From contig NZ_AFWV01000004.1 in the NCBI RefSeq assembly GCF_000223985.1, positions 62,001-126,000 on the forward strand: a stretch of 64,000 bases of DNA. Reading direction: 5' to 3'. Shown here one piece after another: positions 34,801 to 41,109 of the stretch; position 1 is the stretch's first letter, and each line of letters opens with the position of its first letter. A program made the position numbers and the translations under genes. A model generated the notes under the pieces. That model made no database searches and had not been told where the DNA came from. It saw only the letters and a program-made list of their open reading frames with translations. This DNA is from Thiocapsa marina 5811 (GTDB taxonomy: Bacteria > Pseudomonadota > Gammaproteobacteria > Chromatiales > Chromatiaceae).

Positions 34801-35956
34801 GCGCCGGCCGCTCGCCGAGCCAATGCAGCATCAGGGACTGGAACAGGAGCACGAAGGCGCCGCGCAAACCGAGGCGTTGTTCCAGCCAGGCGCACTCGTC
34901 CACCCGTCGCTGTCCGGCCAAGACGGCCGTCAACTCGCCGAGCAGCCGATACACGGGTTCGACAGGGTCTGTCACATCGGCGCGCAGCGCGATCGCGACC
35001 TGCTGCTGAACAAATTCGAAGTCCTCCCGCTCGCCACGCCGCAGCCGCGTCAGCAAGGCCAGAACACCCGGAATTCCGGGCAGATAGACCTTGCGCTTGC
35101 GGGTCGTTTTGCGGATGGTCTCCCGTGCTGCATCGAAGACGTCGAGTGACTGCTCGTAGTGGCCGAAGAGGAACTGCAGCCAACCGCGCTGAACCAAGGC
35201 CGCTGGATCGCTGCGTCCGTCCAGCAAGGACGGAACCTCGGCAAGCCGGCCGCGCTGTAGTCTCTGCTCGATCAGTGCGTCGGCGACCTCGGGATGAGTT
35301 CCGACGAGCGGGACGAAGAGCTCTTCCATGAGGGCATAGGCGCCGGTGCGCTCGATCATGTCGCGTGCGGCCAGGCGCAACGGGGGAACGAGACCGGCGA
35401 TCTTGAGCCGCGGGTCGAGCGTTTCCAACCAGGCGCGGTCCGTCGAGGACGTCAAGACCTGCGTCAGCGGCATGACATGGGCCGCGGACAAATTGCTCAA
35501 CGACACCTGATCGCTCAAGGCGAACATCCGCAGCGCCTCCTCCTGACGCCCGGCGTACAGGGCAATACGGACCATCCGCAAACGCCGCTCGGGGCTCGGC
35601 ACGAGCCAGGTGGATGCGTTCGTGGGGACGACCGGAATGACCCGCTCGGCCGCCGCGACGATCGACTCGAAGGTCCCGTCGGCGAGCGTCTCGCGCGTCA
35701 GGGGCTCGAGCAGATCACGACGACACGCGAGTGTGCTGCGTTCCGTCTCGATCTGGCCCGCTGCGGCTAAACGTCGGTACAGCGCCTCATCGACGCGCCG
35801 ACTCAAGGGCTCTCCCGCCCGATCGCGCCAATCCAAGGCGTCCAGAATCTGGTGCAGCCGATCTCGGGCAATCGGCTCGCAGACGACCGAGAGCACACGC
35901 AGGATCCGTTGGTCCTCGATACCCAGCGCGGCGAAGGCGGTAGGTGCATCAGCCAT
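31805..35956 (-). CDS. SNF2/RapA-type DEAD/DEAH-like ATPase, 1383 aa
   Basis: A C-terminal Swi2/Snf2 engine has Walker A DMGLGKT (about residue 955), DEAQSFKN (about 1045), TGTPVENHLGELW, LVFSQFVDHL and DRAHRIGQQRPVTVYR (about 1325). The first ~550 residues are helical, repeat-like (TPR-type AGRQEEALRMFAL), and ~550-900 hold a SNF2-associated domain. Such ATPases move along DNA and remodel bound protein or polymerase. The ATG at 35954-35956 lies 8 bp inside the end of the XPB-N-like gene; an in-frame ATG at 35992 is less likely. A single-peptide nuclease or methylase is absent. The stop lies in a repeat. Confidence 0.88.
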   Translation of the reverse strand: MADAPTAFAALGIEDQRILRVLSVVCEPIARDRLHQILDALDWRDRAGEPLSRRVDEALYRRLAAAGQIETERSTLACRRDLLEPLTRETLADGTFESIVAAAERVIPVVPTNASTWLVPSPERRLRMVRIALYAGRQEEALRMFALSDQVSLSNLSAAHVMPLTQVLTSSTDRAWLETLDPRLKIAGLVPPLRLAARDMIERTGAYALMEELFVPLVGTHPEVADALIEQRLQRGRLAEVPSLLDGRSDPAALVQRGWLQFLFGHYEQSLDVFDAARETIRKTTRKRKVYLPGIPGVLALLTRLRRGEREDFEFVQQQVAIALRADVTDPVEPVYRLLGELTAVLAGQRRVDECAWLEQRLGLRGAFVLLFQSLMLHWLGERPAPEALDVLAGWTAKANQAGFLWYAHEAAALLDAFGFEGERPELGKRPAGLVSMTDLLARKATWEIALDALKGLGAHAAPGVDTSAGTDRRMAWQLGFIKTHGMLEPREQKRMKRGGWTSGRAVALQKLVEEPESFGYLTPQDREICACIVREQGSSWYGGSDRLSYRFDADRALLAAVGHPLLTVRRQGGNGVTELPLELVLGDPALSVVRRNRDILVTIEPFPPEGRSLLPVDETSKRVRLVRFEPAHREIARILGPEGLKVPEGAEARLLEGLAAVAPMVTVHSDIAGDESAAETMPADARPHLHLIPFATGLSLELRMHPFGDSALQLLPGQGRATLLTEIEGRAVRCTRDLEGERTAAREVLDACPALRDNEAWTWSLDDLETALTTLEQLHALGEAVVLDWPEGKRIGLTPEMQMASLRIKIEQEGDWLDLQGQIRLDSGRILLMQELLDLAAAAKGRFIPLGERNFLVLSQALRRKLEGLRGLTDTGRFHPLAAPAIAEAIDGMTLDADKAWQSLLDRLAAVEDLEPEIPSTLQAELRDYQIEGYRWLARLAHWSAGACLADDMGLGKTLQALTLILSRAPKGPTLVLAPTSVCGNWVDEAQRFAPTLQPLRFGPGDRAAMLDAAGPFDLIICSYGLLQTEGERLAAVSWETIVADEAQSFKNALTKRSQAIMRLKGGFRMITTGTPVENHLGELWNLFRFINPGLLGSLETFNRRFATPIEQNKDAGARQRLRQLLRPFILRRLKSEVLSELPPRTEITLRLELSDGELALYEAMRRQAVERLSDPEAAANPGQQRIQLLAEIMRLRRACCHPRLALPDSDLSSAKLDAFNEILDELLENRHKALVFSQFVDHLALIRAHLDARGIRYQYLDGSTPEPQRRAAVAAFQAGEGDLFLISLRAGGVGLNLTAADYVIHMDPWWNPAVEDQASDRAHRIGQQRPVTVYRLVAKNTIEERILALHAAKRDLADGLLEGSEGGGRLSYADMLALVRG

Positions 35957-37781
35957 TGCCGGTCTCCGGGAGCACGAAACCCAGCTTGGCAAGTCCCTTT
36001 CGGAAGGCGGCGAGCTTGGGCTCGGGGACGCATACCAAGCGCTCGCCCGCGCGGGTGCAGTGCGGCGCCGTGACGGGATCCGAGGTCAGCATGACGGCGA
36101 TGGCGGGATCACGGCATTTGACGAGCCGAGCCGCTCCTGCATCGACGAGTGCGCTCGCGCGCTCCTCGACGTCGCGCAGCAGTTGGACGACCTCGGCCGG
36201 CAGGCCTTCGTCCGTCGACGACTCGATGAACGTTCGGATGCGTCCTCGCTCGCCGGTGTCGGCGCTGTGCCGCAGCACGGCATCGGGATCCAGATGCCAA
36301 AGCCTTGGCGAGAGCGGCTTGGCAATCTGCTCCAACACCAGCCGCTCGGCCGGCTCGGGCTCGCGCTCGAGGGTCACGAGCAGATCGGCCCCGATCGAGC
36401 ACAGCGGCGGTCGTTTCGGGAGCACGGGCTCGTAGGTTTCGGCGAGTCCCAAGCAGTAGAGACCGAGCGCGTTGAGCCGGATGTACCTTAGCCCGTCGTA
36501 ACGGCTCAGAAAGGCAAACTCGTCGACCCCCCAGGCGTCGTCGTAGTCAGACCTCGCGCCGTAGGGCGAGGTGTAGGCGACATCGATCATGCCCAGTGTG
36601 GCGAGATACTCGAAGAGATAGGCAAGGATGTAGCGACCCTGGAGGATCTCGAATCCGTCGGCGCCGTTCATGCCCAAGCTGCCGTAGTTTTGTTCGACGA
36701 AATAGAGGCCCCAGGCGTTCTCGGTCACCGCGAAACGGCGGCCGCGGAACTGCATCTGTCGGAAGAGCTCGTCGATGGCCACCCAGCGACCCGGCGGACA
36801 GCAGTCCCGCAGCGCATCGGCGATGACCGCTCGGCGCTCCGACACCGCGCTGAGCCGCACCCCTTTTGCCGTCTGCCCCTTGATCAGGTCGACGCGCCGC
36901 AGCTCATCGGGTGTGCCTTTGTATTGCCAGCGCGCGAAAAGGTGCGAGACCACCTCCTCGACCGGCTGAGACAGTGCCTTGTTGCCGCGCGCAGTCAGGA
37001 CGAGCTTGCTGCCGTCGGCCTTCGCGAGCCCGCCGGCCTGCAGCAGGAGTGGCCAGGCAAAGGGGCGAATGGGCCGGATCGGACCGCCGGCCGAGCGTGG
37101 CTCGTCCAGGTCGTCGTCCGCGCTGTACCAGTCACCGCCGAGCAGGACGCTCTCCACTTTGGTCATTGAGGCGCTGCTCGGTAGACCCGTCTTGGCGCCG
37201 ACGCTGATGCGGCCCTGACCGATCAGGCGCAGCACGCCGGGCAGGTCGTGATGGATCAGGGTCTCGGTTGCGAGACGCCGCAGCGACTCGGATGCCTCCT
37301 CTTCGGGCTCCAGGATGATCGCCGAGGCCATGCGCGTCGGCAGGTCCTCGTCGGCGAAGCTTACGGTCTCGAGCGGCGTCGGCACCGCGACGATCGACGC
37401 CAGTCGTTTGCACAGATCCTCGGGGATCGAGCCGTCGTAGAAGAAGAGCGTCAGCAGCGAACGCCGCTCTTGGCGGTCACGGTCGGGCCGCGAATAGGAA
37501 TAGGCCACCGGCGGGACGAGGTTCGGAAGCGAGCCGTAGCGTGCCTTGAAGCCGGCACGGTCAAAAAAACCGCCCCAACGATGGACGCTCTCGGCAACGG
37601 CGTTTTGCTCGAGCTCGGAGAGTCTCCCCCAGTACTGGCTTAGATCCGCCGATAAGAGCTCATGGGAGATCGCCTCGACCATCTCCGCTTTCCGAGTCGA
37701 GCGGTTCCCGCTCAACAACAGGTTGCGGCGCTGTTTGAGTTGCTCGGCAGTCAGGGACCAGAGGGCCTGTTGTAGTGTCAT
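35949..37781 (-). CDS. XPB/Ssl2 N-terminal-like helicase-associated protein
   Basis: The 610-aa protein starts MTLQQALWSLTAEQLKQRRN, a SAP/rho-N-like helical head, followed by winged-helix-type segments. The C-terminal part, about 440-600 (LVTLEREPEPAERLVLEQIA, then RLWHLDPDAVLRHSADTGER and FIESSTDEGLPAEVVQLL), follows the Helicase_C_3/XPB N-terminal pattern. It has no Walker motifs, so it likely assists the SNF2 ATPase whose gene overlaps its stop by 8 bp. The start overlaps the zinc-ribbon gene by 122 bp. The domain call is from motif pattern only. Confidence 0.68.
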   Translation of the reverse strand: MTLQQALWSLTAEQLKQRRNLLLSGNRSTRKAEMVEAISHELLSADLSQYWGRLSELEQNAVAESVHRWGGFFDRAGFKARYGSLPNLVPPVAYSYSRPDRDRQERRSLLTLFFYDGSIPEDLCKRLASIVAVPTPLETVSFADEDLPTRMASAIILEPEEEASESLRRLATETLIHHDLPGVLRLIGQGRISVGAKTGLPSSASMTKVESVLLGGDWYSADDDLDEPRSAGGPIRPIRPFAWPLLLQAGGLAKADGSKLVLTARGNKALSQPVEEVVSHLFARWQYKGTPDELRRVDLIKGQTAKGVRLSAVSERRAVIADALRDCCPPGRWVAIDELFRQMQFRGRRFAVTENAWGLYFVEQNYGSLGMNGADGFEILQGRYILAYLFEYLATLGMIDVAYTSPYGARSDYDDAWGVDEFAFLSRYDGLRYIRLNALGLYCLGLAETYEPVLPKRPPLCSIGADLLVTLEREPEPAERLVLEQIAKPLSPRLWHLDPDAVLRHSADTGERGRIRTFIESSTDEGLPAEVVQLLRDVEERASALVDAGAARLVKCRDPAIAVMLTSDPVTAPHCTRAGERLVCVPEPKLAAFRKGLAKLGFVLPETGNG

Positions 37782-38037
37782 GGGCGGACTCGGCAGAGGG
37801 TGTCGAACGTGCGAAGTCGAGGAGGGCGGAGACGAAAGTGCCCCCCGACAAGGCCCGCGCCTGCTTCAGATCGCGGATGGCGCCGGTCCTGTCGTCCTCG
37901 GCGAGACGACGAATCGCGCGTGTGAGGGCGGCATCGCCGGCACGATCCACCGCGTACAGCAGATGGAGATCCAGGCCGCAGCGGCGACACTGCTCGGCGC
38001 CGTCGAGACGGGCGCGACAATTGGGGCAACGGTCCAT
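37660..38037 (-). CDS. Small zinc-ribbon protein overlapping the next gene
   Basis: From ATG 38035-38037 the 125-aa product begins MDRCPNCRARLDGAEQCRRCG, a two-knuckle zinc ribbon (CxxC...CxxC), followed by a helical stretch DAALTRAIRRLAEDDRTGAI that looks like one TPR-type hairpin. The last ~40 residues overlap the start of the XPB-N-like gene in another frame, an unusually long 122-bp overlap. The overlapped part is low in conserved-looking residues, so the functional part is probably the first 85 residues. Confidence 0.6.
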   Translation of the reverse strand: MDRCPNCRARLDGAEQCRRCGLDLHLLYAVDRAGDAALTRAIRRLAEDDRTGAIRDLKQARALSGGTFVSALLDFARSTPSAESAHDTTTGPLVPDCRATQTAPQPVVEREPLDSESGDGRGDLP

Positions 38038-38088
38038 AACCTTAACCTGGCAGAGCCGGAACCAAGAGATGTGGTCGAAGGCTTTACT

Positions 38089-38149
38089 CGTTGTCGTTAT
38101 CGTTGTCGTAATCGGATTCCGGACGAACACGACAACGACAACGACAACG
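38089..38149. repeat. CGACAA hexamer array with inverted arm (copy 1)
   Basis: TTGTCG/TTATCG units at 38091-38114 face three CGACAA units at 38130-38147, so the region can fold into a hairpin. It lies between Hsp70 and the zinc-ribbon gene, next to a truncated terminal-repeat element. Confidence 0.8.
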
Positions 38150-38169
38150 CACGTTTCTACGACGGTTTG

Positions 38170-38221
38170 TTCAAGATTTGCGGCATAAGGGACGAACGCC
38201 CAACGCGCCGCGCGCGGTTTA
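38170..38221. repeat. Right half of a terminal-inverted-repeat element
   Basis: It ends in GCGCGGTTTA and includes GCGGCATAAGG. The left part is missing; the CGACAA array lies where it would be. It contains the TAA stop (38219-38221, minus strand) of the Hsp70 gene. Confidence 0.5.
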
Positions 38222-39988
38222 GGATTCCAGATAGAAGATCAGATCGGAGAGCCCGTCCATCGCCTCGTGGATGGCGACATCATCGTGCGCCGCGACCGCG
38301 TCGCGCAGGGTCTCGATCAGGTTTACCAGGTCTTCGCGGTCCTCCGCATTGGCGGCCTCCATCAGACGCTCGGCCTTTTCGATCAGCGCCGTGGCCTGGA
38401 CGCCGTCGCGCCGCTCGGCGCTTGCTCCGACGCTCTCCCCGACGTTGTCTCGGTCCTCGTTCGGCTCGGTGCTGAAGTCGCCGTCGATGAGCGCGCCGAT
38501 GCGCGCGCGTGCGGCGGCCATGGTGTCCTGCTCGAAGCGGGCGGTGGCGTTGTCGATGACGATGCGCTGCTCGAGTCCGGTGCTCTTCTCGCGCGAGGTC
38601 ACCTTGAGGATGCCGTTCACATCCAGGGAGAAGGTGGTGACGATGACATTGCCGGCCGGCGCGTCGCTCAGCCCCTCGATGCGGAAGGCGCCGATCTCGG
38701 TGTTGTTGAGTGCGTCCGGGTCCTCGCCTTGGTAGACGCGCACGTCGATCGCGGGTTGGCCGTCCTCGATGGTGGAGAAGGCCTCGCTCTTGGTGACCGG
38801 GATCGGGGTATTCTTACGGATCAAGGGGACATACACGAAGGGGTAATAGTCGCCGTTGAGCTCGCCGAGCGCGCTGGTCCCGAAGGTGTAGGGCGTGACG
38901 TCCACCAACACGCGCGAGACGCGCTGCCCCCCGATCACGGCCGCCTGGATGGCCGCGCCGCTCGCCACGCACAGATCCGGGTCGACCTCGCTGCGCGGTT
39001 GCATCCGCAGCAGCTCTTCGAGACGCTGTTGGATCAAGGGGGTGCGGGTCGCGCCGCCGACCAACAGCACCTCGCTGAGGTCGTCGATGCCCAGACCGGC
39101 CCCTTCGAGCGCGGTGTGCACCGCGTCCATGGTCTCGTCGATATAGGGCGCGATCATCGCCTCGTAGTCGTCGCGCGAGAGCTCGAGCGAGAGATTGACC
39201 GGTTTGCCCTGATGCTCGAGGAGATATTCCTCGTCGATACGGACGTAGGGGGCGTCGCTCAGCGCGATCTTGGCTGTTTCCGCCGCGCGGGTCAGGCGCG
39301 CCATGGCGACGCGATTCGCACTCGGGTCCGTGCCCTGCTCCTTCAGATGCGCGACCAGGTGATCCAGGATCCTGCCGTCGAAGTCATCTCCGCCGAGCTG
39401 GTTGTTGCCGTGGCTCGACAGGACCTCGGTCACCTCCTTGGCCAGACGCACGACCGAGACGTCGAAGGTGCCGCCGCCCAGGTCGTAGACCAGGATGGTC
39501 TTGGGCTCATGATGATCGACCTCGTAGGCCAGTGCCGCGGCCGTGGGCTCGTTGATGATGCGCACCACCTCGAGCCCGGCCAGCTGACCGGCATCGCGGG
39601 TTGCCTGGCGCTGCGCATCGGAGAAATAGGCCGGAACCGTGATGACCGCCTTGCTCACGGGCTGGCCCAGATCGGACTCCGCCGCGCGCTTGAGCCGGCC
39701 GAGGATGAGCGCCGAGATCTCCTGCGGGCTGTAGCGTTGCGCGCCCATCTCGATGACCGTGTCTTCGCCCATACGCCGTTTGACCGAGCGGATGGTGCGC
39801 TCCGGGGCCAGGATGTATTGGTTGCGTGCGCTCTGACCGACCAGGAGGGCGCCGTCGTCCGCGATCCCGACCACGGAGGGCAGGATGGGGTTGCCGTCGA
39901 CCGGGATGAGTCGGACGCGCCCCTCCTCGACCACCGCGACCTCGGAGTTGGTGGTGCCGAGATCGATGCCGATGATGATGTCGCTCAC
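38219..39988 (-). CDS. Hsp70-family chaperone (DnaK-like, specialised)
   Basis: The 589-aa protein has the actin-type ATPase: [12 protein letters not shown] (9-20), [25 protein letters not shown] and [15 protein letters not shown] substrate-binding domain follows ([33 protein letters not shown]) and a short helical lid. It is about 50 residues shorter than housekeeping DnaK and differs in SBD signature ([11 protein letters not shown] rather than DVTPLSLGIET). It overlaps the GrpE-like gene by 4 bp (ATGA). The partners here suggest a dedicated chaperone, not the general one. Confidence 0.9.
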   Translation of the reverse strand: MSDIIIGIDLGTTNSEVAVVEEGRVRLIPVDGNPILPSVVGIADDGALLVGQSARNQYILAPERTIRSVKRRMGEDTVIEMGAQRYSPQEISALILGRLKRAAESDLGQPVSKAVITVPAYFSDAQRQATRDAGQLAGLEVVRIINEPTAAALAYEVDHHEPKTILVYDLGGGTFDVSVVRLAKEVTEVLSSHGNNQLGGDDFDGRILDHLVAHLKEQGTDPSANRVAMARLTRAAETAKIALSDAPYVRIDEEYLLEHQGKPVNLSLELSRDDYEAMIAPYIDETMDAVHTALEGAGLGIDDLSEVLLVGGATRTPLIQQRLEELLRMQPRSEVDPDLCVASGAAIQAAVIGGQRVSRVLVDVTPYTFGTSALGELNGDYYPFVYVPLIRKNTPIPVTKSEAFSTIEDGQPAIDVRVYQGEDPDALNNTEIGAFRIEGLSDAPAGNVIVTTFSLDVNGILKVTSREKSTGLEQRIVIDNATARFEQDTMAAARARIGALIDGDFSTEPNEDRDNVGESVGASAERRDGVQATALIEKAERLMEAANAEDREDLVNLIETLRDAVAAHDDVAIHEAMDGLSDLIFYLES

Positions 39989-40662
39989 TGGGTATGGTCC
40001 TCGAATTTGTTGACGATGACGTCGGCGAGCCGCAAGAGCGACTCGCCGTGGCGGTAACCGGTGCGCAGCTCCGCGAGCACCGTGCCGATCGGCAGGGCGG
40101 GATCACGCCCGACCTCGAGTGCACGCATGATCCGCGGATCGAAGGGCCGCCCGACGGTCTCGATCGGACGCACCTCGCGCCGATCCAGGGTCTCGTCGAG
40201 CCGGCGCAGGTTCATGCTCAAGCCTTGGGTCATGCCGGCGATGAACTCGGCAGCGCCGCTGGCGTGGGCAAGCCAGTTCGGCCGATAGGCGGCGGCCTGA
40301 CCGCGGCCGTCCCGCAGCCGGTCGCGCAGCTCGATGAGCTCGAGCAGGATGTCGCGCTCGGCGTTCAGGGCGATGTCGCGGGCATCCTGCTGACGTCGGC
40401 CGAGCTCGGCGGACAGGTGCTCGTTCGCCTGCCGGAGGCTGTCGAAGAGGTCGCGAAACAGCTCGAGCGCGCTCTTCACCTGACGCGACTCGAGCTTGAC
40501 CTCGTTCTTGAGCGCGGCCAGCTCGGCAAGCAGGGTGAAGAGATCCGGCGCGTCGGTCTCGTCCGTGTCCTCGATGCCCGAATCCGAGCCCTCGCGAGAG
40601 CCCGGCTCGTCCTCCAGATAGGCCCGGAACCGCTCGAGCAACGCCGCCTTTGCGTCCTCCAT
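39985..40662 (-). CDS. GrpE-like nucleotide exchange factor
   Basis: The 225-aa protein has an acidic N-terminus (SREGSDSGIEDTDETDAPD), a long helix (LAALKNEVKLESRQVKSALE to RLRDGR) and a C-terminal beta part with RRLDETLDRREVRPIETVGR, then PFDPRIMRALEVGRDPALPI, GTVLAELRTGYRHGESLLR. The last block closely follows GrpE's beta-wing (FDP--H-A------G-V---L--GY-----LLRPA-V-V). It lies directly between the J-like and Hsp70 genes with 3-bp and overlapping junctions. Confidence 0.82.
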   Translation of the reverse strand: MEDAKAALLERFRAYLEDEPGSREGSDSGIEDTDETDAPDLFTLLAELAALKNEVKLESRQVKSALELFRDLFDSLRQANEHLSAELGRRQQDARDIALNAERDILLELIELRDRLRDGRGQAAAYRPNWLAHASGAAEFIAGMTQGLSMNLRRLDETLDRREVRPIETVGRPFDPRIMRALEVGRDPALPIGTVLAELRTGYRHGESLLRLADVIVNKFEDHTQ

Positions 40663-40665
40663 GCG

Positions 40666-40959
40666 TCAGACCTCGCCGCGCAGCAACGCGGTCAGCGTGG
40701 CCCGCTTCGGGCGTCGCGGATCGCTCAAGGGCGCGGCCTTCGCCAGGATGTCGGCGGCGGTCGGCGGTGTCTGATCGAAGAGCGCATACGCAAGCCGATC
40801 GCGACGCGTGCGGATCTTCTCGTAGGCCCCGCGCAGCGCCTCGAAACCGGCCGGATCGCGCTCGGGAGAGGCGCGGCGCAGACCGGCGAGATAGGCCGCT
40901 TCGATGGCGGCGTCGTCCGCATCGAGCGGGACGCCGAGGATGAGAAAGGGGTCGGTCAT
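40666..40959 (-). CDS. J-domain-like small protein lacking the HPD motif
   Basis: The 97-aa protein begins MTDPFLILGVPLDADDAAIE, matching the first helix of a J-domain (--DPY-ILGV---AS--EI). It then has AYLAGLRRASPERDPAGFEA and LRGAYEKIRTRRDRLAYALF, matching helices II-IV. At the loop where the HPD tripeptide should be, the sequence is SPERD. The protein could bind but not stimulate Hsp70 in the usual way. It is separated by 3 bp from the GrpE-like gene. Confidence 0.75.
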   Translation of the reverse strand: MTDPFLILGVPLDADDAAIEAAYLAGLRRASPERDPAGFEALRGAYEKIRTRRDRLAYALFDQTPPTAADILAKAAPLSDPRRPKRATLTALLRGEV

Positions 40960-40981
40960 GAGATCAGGGTCCGATGGTTGT

Positions 40982-41065
40982 TGAACCGCGTCCGGCGGAT
41001 CATGCGTTGCTGTCGTTTGGGTTCGATCTCGTGCGGGCCCGCGGGGTCGACGGGGACGCGGTTCA
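40982..41065. repeat. 84-bp terminal-inverted-repeat element (copy 9, TGAACC variant)
   Basis: The ends are TGAACCGCG and CGCGGTTCA, changed in step. It separates the TPR-like gene from the J-like/GrpE/Hsp70 part of the locus. Confidence 0.9.
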
Positions 41066-41109
41066 GAGAGTCGAGGTTCGGATGTCCCGGGGTCGCCGCG
41101 CCGGGCCGC

